A DNA stretch of 64,000 nucleotides from Chloroflexota bacterium (GCA_028875225.1 JAPPFB010000020.1:1-64000); one strand, 5' to 3'. Shown: positions 42,338-50,732, counted from the first letter of the stretch. The notes: a model not told the origin generated them from the sequence alone. A program made the numbers and translations.

Positions 42338-42847
42338 ATGCCCAATCAGCCTTCGAGTCGGTCCTCCTGCCACGCCGTGACGGTCGAGCGCCAGCGGCTG
42401 CGCTTCGCCGCTGGACACTTCGCCACCTTCGCCGACGAACTGGAGCCGATTCACGGCCACAACTACGACGTCTTCGTCGAGGTGATCGGCCCGCTGACCG
42501 ACGAATCGTGGGTGATCGACTTCTCCCTGCTCAAGCGCCTGACGCGCGAGGTCTGCGAGACGCTCGATCACAAGTTCCTGCTGCAGATGGACTCGCGGAC
42601 GCTGTCAATCACGGACGACGACACGCACTTCCTGATTCAGTACCGAGACGAGCTGTCTTACCGCTTGCCCAAGCACGACGTGGCGGCCCTGCCGATCGAC
42701 AACAGCACGGCGGAACGGCTGTCGCAGTACATCGCGGGTCAGCTGATTGAATCGCTGCAGGACTCCGCGCCAACAGGTCTCGCTCGCTTGCGGGTCGGGG
42801 TCGAAGAAATGCCGGGTCAGGCCGCGTGGTTCGAGACGGACATCTGA
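42338..42847 (+). CDS. 6-pyruvoyl-tetrahydropterin synthase family protein, PTPS-III-like
   Basis: The 169-aa T-fold enzyme has zinc ligands in FAAGHF and IHGHNY and the catalytic LDHKFLLQ segment. Normal PTPS and QueD carry a Cys shortly before the HGH; here the position reads ADELEPIHGHNY, an ExxHGH motif. In PTPS-III this Glu variant makes 6-hydroxymethyl-dihydropterin and can replace FolB in folate synthesis. That assignment rests on the motif alone. ATG 42338 is preferred (TACGCT 6 nt upstream) over TTG 42314 with AGGAGG. Its stop overlaps the next gene (TGATG). Confidence 0.85.
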   Translation: MPNQPSSRSSCHAVTVERQRLRFAAGHFATFADELEPIHGHNYDVFVEVIGPLTDESWVIDFSLLKRLTREVCETLDHKFLLQMDSRTLSITDDDTHFLIQYRDELSYRLPKHDVAALPIDNSTAERLSQYIAGQLIESLQDSAPTGLARLRVGVEEMPGQAAWFETDI

Positions 42848-43374
42848 TGCCGGACGAAGCGGGGAACGTCGTGGTGCTGGTGTTGTACGACTCGCAGGGA
42901 CTGGTGGCGGAACTGGCGAAATCGATTGTCGCAGGGGCCGCCTCGGTAGACGGCGTCGAGGTCTGGGATCGACCGCTGGACATCGCCGACAAGGACGAGC
43001 TGGTCAAGTGCGACGCGCTGATCCTGGGCAGTCCCAACTGGACCGGGATTACGGGACGGCTCAAGCACTGGTGGGACTACACAGGCGATCTGTGGGAGAC
43101 GGGCGAACTAGCCGACAAGCCGGCTGCGGCATTCAGCGCCGGCTGGAGCCCGTCGGGCGGGCTTGAGGCGACCCTGCTGCAGCTTGTCCATCTGCTGATC
43201 GGACACGGGATGCTGATCGTCGGACTGCCCTGGACCTCAACCATGAATCACTCGGGCAGCTACTACGGCGCGACGGCGGTGCGGAAGGTGACGGACCTGG
43301 ATCGGAAGCAGGCGAGGAAGTTGGGAGCTCGCGTGTCGCGGTACGCGGTTCGTCTGAAAGAGGCGGCGGTCTGA
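42847..43374 (+). CDS. Flavodoxin / WrbA-like FMN protein
   Basis: This 175-aa flavodoxin-fold protein has an FMN phosphate loop-like start VLVLYDSQGLVAELAKSI, LILGSPNWTGITGRLKHWWD and FSAGWSPSGGLEATLLQLVHLL, the latter typical of WrbA-type NAD(P)H:quinone oxidoreductases. It presumably works as an electron carrier or quinone reductase in the cytoplasm. ATG 42847 overlaps the upstream stop and its own stop overlaps the next start, so PTPS, flavodoxin and J-protein form a tightly coupled unit. Confidence 0.83.
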   Translation: MPDEAGNVVVLVLYDSQGLVAELAKSIVAGAASVDGVEVWDRPLDIADKDELVKCDALILGSPNWTGITGRLKHWWDYTGDLWETGELADKPAAAFSAGWSPSGGLEATLLQLVHLLIGHGMLIVGLPWTSTMNHSGSYYGATAVRKVTDLDRKQARKLGARVSRYAVRLKEAAV

Positions 43375-43814
43375 TGCTGGACGCCTACGACCCGAACGAA
43401 CTGCTGGGCATCACTCCGGGCGCGTCGGAGGACGAGATCCGCAAGGCGTTTCGCCGCAAGGCGAAGTCGGTGCATCCCGACGTCTCGGACGCGCCAGATG
43501 CGGCGGAGCAGTTCGTTCGTCTCCAGGCCTCGCACGACCTGTTGATCGAGCGGTTGAGCAATCCGCTGGCGCCGACGCCGGAGGACCTGTACCGGCCGGC
43601 CCGCGAGGTCAGTGAGGAGGAGCAGGAGCTGATCCTGCAGGCGCACCGGCGCAAACGAGAGGCGGAGCAGCGGCGGCGCAATCGTCGCCGTGCGGCGGTC
43701 AAGGGCAACGCCCGCCGAGTCCAGCGAGAGAACGAGCGATTTCGCGCTGAAATGGCCCGCCGGCGTGCCGCCTACGAGGCGCAGCAACGCGAGCAGCAAT
43801 CGGGCAGCGACTAA
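43374..43814 (+). CDS. J-domain protein with basic coiled-coil tail
   Basis: The 146-aa protein opens with a J domain (DPNELLGITPGASEDEIRKAF, then VHPDVSD with the HPD that stimulates DnaK). The rest is a highly charged Arg/Glu/Gln helix (residues ~80-146), with no zinc-finger or DnaJ C-terminal domain. It is therefore a type III J-protein that may bring DnaK to a specific client. It overlaps the flavodoxin stop (TGATG). Confidence 0.85.
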   Translation: MLDAYDPNELLGITPGASEDEIRKAFRRKAKSVHPDVSDAPDAAEQFVRLQASHDLLIERLSNPLAPTPEDLYRPAREVSEEEQELILQAHRRKREAEQRRRNRRRAAVKGNARRVQRENERFRAEMARRRAAYEAQQREQQSGSD

Positions 43815-43830
43815 CAGCGAGAAGCAACGA

Positions 43831-44709
43831 ATGCCCGACTATCAGAACATCCTCGTCGACATCGACGGGCCGGTAGCGACGATCACGCCCAATCGGCCGG
43901 AGAAGTTGAATGCGCTGTCGGAGCGGCTGCGCGATGACCTGGCGGCGGCGCTGCGCGAGCTGAACCCCGGCGATTCGGTCCGGGTGATCCGGATCAAGGC
44001 GGCCGGGCGGGCGTTCTGCGCCGGATACGACATCACGCCCGAGGACAACGATTTCCAGTTCGTCCCCAACCGGCGCACCGGCGACCAGGCGTGGGAACTG
44101 GGCGAGTCCATGGCCTCGCTCAACCGGGACCACCTGCGCGATTCGATGGATCGCTGGCTCTGGATCTGGTCATATCGCAAACCGATCGTAGCCCAGGTCC
44201 ACGGCTGGTGCCTGGCCGGCGGCAACGACCTGGTCGGTTCGTGCGACATCATTTTCGCCGCCGAGACCGCCCGCTTCGGTCACCCGGCGGGACGCGCGCT
44301 CGGCCAACCGCCGACCCTGGGCATGTGGCCTGCCAAGATCGGAATGCTGAAGACGAAGGAACTGCTGTTCAGCGGCGACGCGATCGACGGCGTCGAGGCG
44401 GAACGGATCGGGATGATCAACCGGTCGTATCCGGAGGAACAGCTGGACGTGGAAACAATGGCGTACTGTCAGCGAATCGCCAACGTGCCCCTCGACGGCC
44501 TGACCGTGCACAAGCACTCGACCAATCGTTGGGCCGAGCTGATGGGCCTCACGATGTCGGTCTACGAGGGCGCGGAGTTCAATGCGATCTTCGCCGAGAC
44601 CGCGGCAATCGAGGAGTTCGGCAAGATTTCCATGACCAAAGGTTTGAAAGCGGCCCTGGAGTGGCGCGACGATCCGTTCGGCGACGGTCGTGGCGCTGTG
44701 CGGAGATAA
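43831..44709 (+). CDS. Enoyl-CoA hydratase family protein, tandem paralogue 1
   Basis: The 292-aa crotonase-fold protein shows RPEKLNALSERLRDDLAAAL, AAGRAFCAGYDITPED and VHGWCLAGGNDLVGSCDIIF. A longer central insert (RRTGDQAWELGESMASL) marks the branch. It is homologous along its length to the gene at 44930-45814. Residue 10-14 context TITPNRPEK has Pro where the paralogue has Leu. ATG 43831, 17 nt after the J-protein stop, gives the same N-terminus as the paralogue. The acyl-CoA substrate is unknown. Confidence 0.88.
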   Translation: MPDYQNILVDIDGPVATITPNRPEKLNALSERLRDDLAAALRELNPGDSVRVIRIKAAGRAFCAGYDITPEDNDFQFVPNRRTGDQAWELGESMASLNRDHLRDSMDRWLWIWSYRKPIVAQVHGWCLAGGNDLVGSCDIIFAAETARFGHPAGRALGQPPTLGMWPAKIGMLKTKELLFSGDAIDGVEAERIGMINRSYPEEQLDVETMAYCQRIANVPLDGLTVHKHSTNRWAELMGLTMSVYEGAEFNAIFAETAAIEEFGKISMTKGLKAALEWRDDPFGDGRGAVRR

Positions 44710-44733
44710 GTCATCGGAGTGCCATTTGCAGTT

Positions 44734-44858
44734 CGTCATTCCCGCGCTTGCCGCGGGAATCTCGCAGCGGTCCGCACGGTCAGATCAGTCGTCGGTCAGC
44801 GACTATGAGCCGCGACACTGTTTGCTGCGAGATACCCGCGGCAAGCGCGGGTATGACG
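44734..44858. repeat. Palindromic repeat, family A copy 2
   Basis: ATTCCCGCG-cttgc-CGCGGGAAT (44738-44760) and ATACCCGCG-gcaag-CGCGGGTAT (44832-44854) are perfect hairpins, joined by the perfectly complementary ATCTCGCAGC (44759-44768) and GCTGCGAGAT (44824-44833), with CGTCAT/ATGACG ends. It is a ~125-nt palindrome between two paralogous hydratase genes. Confidence 0.8.
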
Positions 44859-44895
44859 GTGCGTCGTTGCTTATGCCGCAACATCAGAGCCAAGT

Positions 44896-44901
44896 AACAT
44901 T
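44896..44901 (+). promoter_or_regulatory. TAACAT, putative -10 of the second hydratase paralogue
   Basis: TAACAT lies 28 nt before ATG 44930, and the short leader contains GAGGAG. Confidence 0.3.
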
Positions 44902-44929
44902 CCATTGATTCCCGGTTGAGGAGACTGCA

Positions 44930-45814
44930 ATGACCGAATACGAAAACGTTCTCGTCGAAACCGATGGCCCGGTGGCGACGATCACGCTGAATCGTCCGGA
45001 GAAGCTGAATGCGATCTCGGGCGGGCTGCGCGACGACCTGGAGGCGGCGCTGCGCGAGCTGAATCCCGGCGACGACATCCGCGTGATCCGGCTCAAGGGC
45101 GCGGGCCGCGCGTTTTGCGCCGGCTACGACCTGACGCCGGGCGGCGGCGCGATGAACTGGCGTCCCAACCAGCGCACCGGCGACCAAGCCTGGGAGCTGG
45201 GCGAATCGCGGATTGCGCTCGACCGTGAGAATCTGCGCGTGTCCGTCGACCGCTGGCTCTGGATGTGGGGTTATCGCAAACCAATCGTGGCCCAGGTTCA
45301 CGGCTGGTGCCTGGCCGGCGGCGGCGAGATGATCGGCGCATGCGACATCGTCTTCGCCTCGGAGACGGCGCGCTTCGGCCACCCGGCCGGTCGCGCCATC
45401 GGCATCCCGCCGACGCTCGGGATGTGGCCGGCCAAGATCGGCATGCTGAAGACCAAGGAGCTGCTGTTCAGCGGCGACACGGTCGACGGGATCGAGGCCG
45501 AGCGAATCGGGATGATCAACCGCGCCTACCCCGAAGAACTGCTGGACGAAGAGACGATGGCCTACTGCCAGCGGATCGCCAACGTGCCGCTCGACGGTCT
45601 GACCGTGCACAAGCACTCGACCAACCGCTGGTTCGAGCTGATGGGGCTCCGTGTGGCCGCGTCCGAGGGCGCCGACTTCGACGCGATCTGGCACGAAGCG
45701 CCGAGCATCAACGAGTTCGTCAACATCGGCCGCGAGAAGGGCCTCAAGGTCGCGCTCGAGTGGCGCGACGATCCCTTCGGCGACGGCCGCGGCGCGCTCA
45801 AGCGCCGGACCTGA
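44930..45814 (+). CDS. Enoyl-CoA hydratase family protein, tandem paralogue 2
   Basis: The 294-aa protein has RPEKLNAISGGLRDDLEAAL, GAGRAFCAGYDLTPGG, VHGWCLAGGGEMIGACDIVF and the same QRTGDQAWELGES insert as its neighbour. GAGGAG before ATG 44930 is a good ribosome site. The conserved paralogy suggests two related acyl-CoA substrates or a recent dosage duplication. An alpha/beta hydrolase gene follows after 6 nt. Confidence 0.9.
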   Translation: MTEYENVLVETDGPVATITLNRPEKLNAISGGLRDDLEAALRELNPGDDIRVIRLKGAGRAFCAGYDLTPGGGAMNWRPNQRTGDQAWELGESRIALDRENLRVSVDRWLWMWGYRKPIVAQVHGWCLAGGGEMIGACDIVFASETARFGHPAGRAIGIPPTLGMWPAKIGMLKTKELLFSGDTVDGIEAERIGMINRAYPEELLDEETMAYCQRIANVPLDGLTVHKHSTNRWFELMGLRVAASEGADFDAIWHEAPSINEFVNIGREKGLKVALEWRDDPFGDGRGALKRRT

Positions 45815-45820
45815 TCGTCG

Positions 45821-46711
45821 ATGTCGTCGATGCGACCACTTCCGACGGCGTCCACGGCGCAGGTCCGCGGCTATTCGCTGCGCGTTTGGGAATGGCCTGC
45901 GAGCGGCGATCCGGTTCGGACGGCGGTGCTGATCCATGCGACCGGTTTCCACTCGCGCACCTGGGACCCGGTCGTACAGCTCCTGCCGGACGATTGGCGC
46001 GTGTTCGCGCTCGACATGCGCGGACACGGCGCCTCACAGGCGCCGCCGGATAAGGCTGGGGCGGACTGGCGCGAGATGGCGGCCGATCTCAACGAATGGC
46101 TGGCGCAGCGCGATCTCACTGATGTCGTCGCCGCCGGACACTCGATGGGCGGCTGCATCTGTGTGATTGCGGCGGCGACCGGTGAGCGGTTCGAATCGCT
46201 GGCGCTGATCGATCCGGTGCTGGTCAATCCGCGTGGTCCGATGCCGCCGACGCCTCCCGACAGCCTCTCGGTCGCCGCCCGCAAGCGGCGACGGATCTGG
46301 TCGAGTCCTCAGGAAATGGCGGACTCCCTCACCGGTCGCGGCGCCTTTACGCATTGGCCCAGGGAAGCCCTCGACAGTTATGTCCGCTACGGGCTGAATC
46401 CGACCGGCACGCTCGGCGAGTGGGAGCTGGCCTGCGATCCCGAAGTCGAGGCCTGGTGCTTTGAGTACGCGCCAACGGTCGACCCCTGGCCGGAGATGGC
46501 GCAGGCCGGGCAGCCGACCCTGATCCTGCGTGCGGGCGAGTCGTTCGGTCATGGTTCGCCGACCGGTCAGAACGCCGTGGATGTGTTCCCCAATGCCTTC
46601 GAGTCTGTCGTCGAGGACTCCGACCACTTCATCCCCATGCGCCGCCCCGACGCCGTCGCCGACACGATGATCACCGTGGCGCGGGACTGCTCAGCAGATA
46701 GCTCGGACTGA
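45821..46711 (+). CDS. Alpha/beta hydrolase
   Basis: The 296-aa enzyme has the oxyanion segment VLIHATGFHSRTWDPVVQLL, the nucleophile elbow AGHSMGGCICV, an acid region in LILRAGESFG and His in EDSDHFIPMRRPD. It is a cytoplasmic serine hydrolase of unknown substrate, possibly a thioesterase or lactonase for the adjacent hydratase pathway. It starts 6 nt after the hydratase stop (ATG 45821 or 45830). Its 3' end overlaps the convergent SplB-like gene by 41 nt, an unusually long convergent overlap. Confidence 0.87.
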   Translation: MSSMRPLPTASTAQVRGYSLRVWEWPASGDPVRTAVLIHATGFHSRTWDPVVQLLPDDWRVFALDMRGHGASQAPPDKAGADWREMAADLNEWLAQRDLTDVVAAGHSMGGCICVIAAATGERFESLALIDPVLVNPRGPMPPTPPDSLSVAARKRRRIWSSPQEMADSLTGRGAFTHWPREALDSYVRYGLNPTGTLGEWELACDPEVEAWCFEYAPTVDPWPEMAQAGQPTLILRAGESFGHGSPTGQNAVDVFPNAFESVVEDSDHFIPMRRPDAVADTMITVARDCSADSSD

Positions 46712-47492
46712 ATCCGGCCTCGCCTGCTCGAATGTTGGGGGCCAGTGCGGTCGTCAGTAGCTCGACGGCCTCCCGAAAACGATCGCCGCTCCATCCGAAC
46801 TGCTCCGCCAGGCATTGCGCAGTCTCACCCGTTCCAGCCCGGAAGTGACCGGACGTTTCAGCAAATCGATCGATAACGAATCGTCGAGCGCCAGCCTCAG
46901 AAACCCGCTCGGCGAACGCAACCACATCGACAACCGGCAGCAGCGGCGTCATCGTGATCGCTACGGGTATCCCGGCCTCCGCGATCTCCCTGGCCGCCTG
47001 CAGCCGATCCTGGATCGGCGGATTGCGCGGCTCGAAGGCCCGGCGGACAGCTTCGGAGTCCGTCGTGATGCTGAAGTTGACGCAGGCCCGGTCGAATCGT
47101 TGCAGTAGGTCGATGTCCCGGGTCACGAGCGGGCTGCGGGTCTGAACGACCAGATGGGCGCCCTTCTCAGCCAGGATCGGCAGGAGGGAGCGGGTGAGTT
47201 GGAGCCGCCGCTCAATCGGCTGGTACGGGTCGGTGGCGCTGCTCAGGTAGATCGTCTTGCCGGCAAGCGAGCGTCGAATCCGCGAGAGTTTAAGCGCAGC
47301 GTTCTGCTTGACCCGGACCCAGTCGCCCCATGACGCTTGCTGTTCGGGTGGCGCGAAGAACGCGGCGTAGCAGTATGAGCAACCGAAGCTGCAGCCGACG
47401 TATGGGTTGAGCGAGTAGTCGTACTCGCCGAGGTATCCGGCACCGGGCGTGAGAATCTGGGAAGCGTTGTAGAAGTCGACTTGGATGGGCAT
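46671..47492 (-). CDS. SplB-like radical SAM protein (Rv2578c/PA0069 type)
   Basis: This 273-aa radical SAM protein carries the 4Fe-4S motif in NPYVGCSFGCSYCYA and YLSSATDPYQPIE, typical of the SplB-related family of unknown function. ILTPGAGYLGEYDYSLNPY precedes the motif. ATG 47492 (MPIQVDFYN) is preferred over an in-frame start at 47546, because the longer form would read through a paired-hairpin repeat at 47504-47596. The C-terminus overlaps the convergent hydrolase gene. Confidence 0.87.
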   Translation of the reverse strand: MPIQVDFYNASQILTPGAGYLGEYDYSLNPYVGCSFGCSYCYAAFFAPPEQQASWGDWVRVKQNAALKLSRIRRSLAGKTIYLSSATDPYQPIERRLQLTRSLLPILAEKGAHLVVQTRSPLVTRDIDLLQRFDRACVNFSITTDSEAVRRAFEPRNPPIQDRLQAAREIAEAGIPVAITMTPLLPVVDVVAFAERVSEAGARRFVIDRFAETSGHFRAGTGETAQCLAEQFGWSGDRFREAVELLTTALAPNIRAGEAGFSPSYLLSSPAPR

Positions 47493-47503
47493 GATGCGAT
47501 CCA

Positions 47504-47596
47504 GTCCCCGCTTCATGCGGGGACCTGCTCCCGTTCTGCCGGTCACTTGATTCGATCGCCCTGCCGACCGAGCTGGTCCCCGCGTGAAGCGGGGAC
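47504..47596. repeat. Paired perfect hairpins, family C
   Basis: GTCCCCGC-ttcat-GCGGGGAC (47504-47524) and GTCCCCGC-gtgaa-GCGGGGAC (47576-47596) are perfect 8-bp hairpins with near-complementary loops, 51 nt apart, in the gap between the two minus-strand genes. Confidence 0.75.
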
Positions 47597-47623
47597 TCGA
47601 GCCCTAATGGCATGTGCCGGTCG

Positions 47624-48832
47624 TCAATCAAACGCGCCTGACACGAGGTGCTCGACGTACTCTTCGTCCGACATGCCGACGATCTCCTTGTAGACGTACT
47701 CGTTGTCCTCGCCCAGGAGCGGGGCCGCCTTGGTCAAGTCTGCTGGCGTTTCGGAGAGCCGGAATGAGGGGCCGTCGTAGGCGCGGTGGCCCATGGTCGG
47801 GTGATCGAGCATCCAGAAGTGTCCTCGGTGATCCAGTTGCGGATCGCTGCGCAGATCCTCCGGCGTCTGCACGACGCCGGCCGGGACACCTGCGCTTTGC
47901 AGCTGTTCCATTAGCTCCTCGGCCTGTTGGGTCCGAGTCCAGGAGGCGATCTCGGAATCGAGCGCGTCCGCCTCCAGCGAGGTCCAGGACGGCTGACCGG
48001 CCACATCGGCCAGCGATGCCAGTTCGGCTTCGTTGGTGACAGTGATCGCAATCCAGCGGTCGTCGTCGTCCCCGCGCGCTGCGCACTGGTAAGTGCCGTA
48101 GGGACGATAGTCCGGGTGGCCCGCGCCCAGCGGCTGCTGCTCGCGGCCGTTGACCGTGTAGTCGAGCACCATCGTCTCGGTGGCGTGGATCGCGGCCTCC
48201 ATCTGGCCGAAATCGATGTTCTGTCCTTCGCCGGTGCGCTGGCGATGATCGAGCGCCGCCAGCAGGGCCGACGCAGCGAAGTGCGGCACGAGGAAGTCGG
48301 TGTAGGCCACGCCGGTGCCGATTGGCTCCTCACCCGGGTAGGCGGTCAGGTGCGAGATGCCGGCCGCCGCCTGGAGCACGTGCCCATAACCCTGCCACAT
48401 CGACCAGGGACCGGTCAGGCCGTACATCGGCATCGAGATCATGATCAGGTCGGGTCGGATCTCGCAGAGATCCTCGTAGGTCATGCCCCAGGCGCGCATC
48501 GCCTTGGGCGTGAATGACTCGGTCACGATGTCGCAGTGCTCGACAATCCGCTTGGCGATGCTGACGCCGTCGGGATGCTGCAGGTTGAGGGAGACGCACT
48601 GCTTGGACGAGTTGAAGTCGGCGTAGTAGCCGCTGTTGTCGAGCCCAGGCTCGTCATTGACAAAGGGAGGCGCGCGGCGCAGCGGCTCGGGTCGGACCGA
48701 GGACTCGATCCGGATCACCTCGGCGCCGTGGTCGGCGAGGTACTTGGAGACCAGCGGTCCGACGCCGACCCAGGCGAAATCGGCGACGCGTATGCCGTCA
48801 AACACCTTGTCGGATAATGCAGAGTCAGTCAT
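47624..48832 (-). CDS. CaiB/BaiF family CoA-transferase, copy 1
   Basis: The 402-aa class III CoA-transferase moves CoA between organic acids. N-terminal IRVADFAWVGVGPLVSKYLADHGAEVIRIES is diagnostic, followed by LNLQHPDG, the conserved catalytic-Asp region near YTDFLVPH / GEGQNIDFGQMEA, and C-terminal DHRGHFWMLDHPTMGHRAYDGP. The acyl donor and acceptor are unknown. A second, distant family member lies at 49321-50583, with an aspartic-protease gene between. Confidence 0.9.
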   Translation of the reverse strand: MTDSALSDKVFDGIRVADFAWVGVGPLVSKYLADHGAEVIRIESSVRPEPLRRAPPFVNDEPGLDNSGYYADFNSSKQCVSLNLQHPDGVSIAKRIVEHCDIVTESFTPKAMRAWGMTYEDLCEIRPDLIMISMPMYGLTGPWSMWQGYGHVLQAAAGISHLTAYPGEEPIGTGVAYTDFLVPHFAASALLAALDHRQRTGEGQNIDFGQMEAAIHATETMVLDYTVNGREQQPLGAGHPDYRPYGTYQCAARGDDDDRWIAITVTNEAELASLADVAGQPSWTSLEADALDSEIASWTRTQQAEELMEQLQSAGVPAGVVQTPEDLRSDPQLDHRGHFWMLDHPTMGHRAYDGPSFRLSETPADLTKAAPLLGEDNEYVYKEIVGMSDEEYVEHLVSGAFD

Positions 48833-48877
48833 CGCTTGCCTATGTTCCTACAGCAGGGCATGCAGCCATCGGCATCC

Positions 48878-49279
48878 TCAGAGTTGAACCGCCGGCAACC
48901 GCCTCAGCGTCTCGTCCCGCATGTCAATCTCGATGCCGAGCGACTCCATCGCTGTCGCGCCTAGCAAGGGCCGGACATTATCGTCGGCAAAGACGACCGT
49001 GACCCAGGCGAATCCTCCTAACAACTCCACTCGAGCGCCGCCAACATCCAGCTCCGTGACGCTGCCGTCGGCTAAGACGTAGCGTCGCGTTTCCTCAGGC
49101 TGAATGCCGATCTCGCGCAGCCTTGCGGCAGGCACCACGGTGTCGATTGCGCCCGTGTCAATCAAGAACTCACCCTGCCAACGCCTGGATCGATTAGCCG
49201 GGTTGCTGATCGTGACTTCCGCAAGAATGGCTCCCATTGGCATTCCGTTCGGTTGTGTTGCCGTTGCCATTGCTTGCAC
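48878..49279 (-). CDS. Clan AA (retropepsin-like) aspartic protease
   Basis: The 133-aa single-domain protein contains the catalytic FLIDTGAIDTVVPA and the second-half PLLGATAMESLGIEID, typical of bacterial retropepsin-like proteins that dimerise to form one active site. The role is unknown, and no membrane segment is present. GTG 49279 fits AGGA about 5 nt upstream better than ATG 49270. It stands between two CoA-transferase genes on the same strand. Confidence 0.85.
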   Translation of the reverse strand: MQAMATATQPNGMPMGAILAEVTISNPANRSRRWQGEFLIDTGAIDTVVPAARLREIGIQPEETRRYVLADGSVTELDVGGARVELLGGFAWVTVVFADDNVRPLLGATAMESLGIEIDMRDETLRRLPAVQL

Positions 49280-49320
49280 TCACTTCCTGCGCCTAAGCGT
49301 GGAGTGTGATCCTTCCCAAG

Positions 49321-50583
49321 TCATATCACGTTCGCAGACGCGAGGCTTCGTATCTCGTCTACGGAGAATCCGAGCAGATCCCCGTAGACGTAGAAGGTGT
49401 GCTCGCCGATTCGAGGCGCTCGGTGGCGGATCGAGATCGGCGTCTTGCTCAGCTTGGCCCACGGCCCGGGGTAGGTGACGTGCCCTTCCTCATGCTCTAC
49501 CTCAGTCCAGTACTCGCGTGCGGCGAGGTGTTCATTCTCGAGCAGGTCCTTCGGTGTGTGGACGATTCCCCAGCCGTTCCGGATCTGTTGGGCTTCGGCG
49601 ACAAGCTGGGCGCGCGTGAATTGCTTGCAGAATCTGACCAGCACATCGTTGAGGTGATCGCCGTCCTCACCGGTCGGTGGAATCAGGATGCCCTGGGTCG
49701 CGTCGAGCTTGGCCAGCCATTCCTCCGAGGTCAGATCCTCGGCCATGCCGTGATGATCGAGCCACTCGATTGTCTGCCGAGCCGTCAGGCCGAACAGGCC
49801 GCCGTAGGAGAGCGCCGCCACGTAGCCGTCGGCCGCCTCGTAGACGTACTGGCCCGACTTGTAGCCACCGATCTCACGGCCGTTGCCGGGCCGGCCGTTG
49901 TTGATCCCGCGAATGTCCCAGGTCGGCGAGGCGTTGTCGTGGGTGAAGGTGACGGCTTCCTGCATGGACTGATCCACGTGCTGGCCACGGCCGGACTTCG
50001 TCCGCTGGTAGTGCGCAATCAGGGTGCCCACGACCGCCTGCGCCGAGGCCTGGGTGAAGCCCTGCGACGCGGTCGGACGGATTGGCGGACGTCCCGGCGC
50101 GCCGCACAGGGACGACAGGCCGCCCATCGCTGTTCCGACCAGGTCGGTCGCCTTCCAGTTGGCGTAGGGACCCTCGCGTCCGAACGGCGTAATCGACGTA
50201 TGCACAAGGCCGGGATGTGAGGAATGCACGGCCTCGACTCCCAGACCGAGCGCCGCCGCCGCGTCTGGTGGACAGGTCTCGATCAGGAAGTCGGCAGTGT
50301 TCAGCAACCTGGTGAAGAGATCCTGGCCGCGGCTGGTCGTCAGGTCGAGCGTCGCGCCCAGCTTGTTGGCGTTGAAGGTCCACCAGTGCAGCGAATACTC
50401 CGGATCGACGACGTCACCGCGGAACGGTCCGATGAATCGCGACACATCGCCGCCCGGCTGTTCGACCTTGATCACTTCGGCGCCCAAGTCGCCCAGCATC
50501 CGGCCGGCAAGCTGGCCCAGTTCGTTGGTCAAGTCGATCACGCGAAAGGGAGCGAGCGGACCGGCAGCGGTTGGTGTGGTCAT
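49321..50583 (-). CDS. CaiB/BaiF family CoA-transferase, copy 2
   Basis: The 420-aa class III CoA-transferase shows FRVIDLTNELGQLAGRMLGDLGAEVIKVEQP, the Asn/Lys-rich NANKLGATLDL, ITPFGREGPYANWKATDLVG and GRGQHVDQSMQEAV. Its catalytic arrangement is like that of copy 1 but the sequences are clearly distant, so the substrates probably differ. ATG 50583 is supported by TATCAT 7 nt upstream; an in-frame extension to 50628 would run into the hairpin repeat at 50618-50638. Confidence 0.9.
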   Translation of the reverse strand: MTTPTAAGPLAPFRVIDLTNELGQLAGRMLGDLGAEVIKVEQPGGDVSRFIGPFRGDVVDPEYSLHWWTFNANKLGATLDLTTSRGQDLFTRLLNTADFLIETCPPDAAAALGLGVEAVHSSHPGLVHTSITPFGREGPYANWKATDLVGTAMGGLSSLCGAPGRPPIRPTASQGFTQASAQAVVGTLIAHYQRTKSGRGQHVDQSMQEAVTFTHDNASPTWDIRGINNGRPGNGREIGGYKSGQYVYEAADGYVAALSYGGLFGLTARQTIEWLDHHGMAEDLTSEEWLAKLDATQGILIPPTGEDGDHLNDVLVRFCKQFTRAQLVAEAQQIRNGWGIVHTPKDLLENEHLAAREYWTEVEHEEGHVTYPGPWAKLSKTPISIRHRAPRIGEHTFYVYGDLLGFSVDEIRSLASANVI

Positions 50584-50590
50584 GGCGTGA

Positions 50591-50596
50591 ATGATA
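50591..50596 (-). promoter_or_regulatory. TATCAT, -10 of the second CoA-transferase gene
   Basis: On the minus strand TATCAT is followed by 7 nt and ATG 50583, as in other leaderless-type starts of this window. Confidence 0.5.
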
Positions 50597-50617
50597 GTTG
50601 GCAATGTCGACGAGAAG

Positions 50618-50731
50618 AGCTCCCCCATTGGGGGAGCTGTCGCGAAGCGACTGAGGGGGCTCCCCAGCCCTAATCCTCACGATTGGCTCAGAGGCCCCTC
50701 CGCCACGTTGAGTCACCTCCCCCAGAGGGGG
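50618..50731. repeat. Hairpin repeat, family D copy 1
   Basis: AGCTCCCCC-att-GGGGGAGCT (50618-50638) is followed by GTCGC-gaa-GCGAC and GAGGGGGCTCC, and a second hairpin CCTCCCCC-aga-GGGGG ends near 50731. The element fills the gap between the CoA-transferase start and the hflX stop. Confidence 0.75.
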
Positions 50732-50732
50732 T

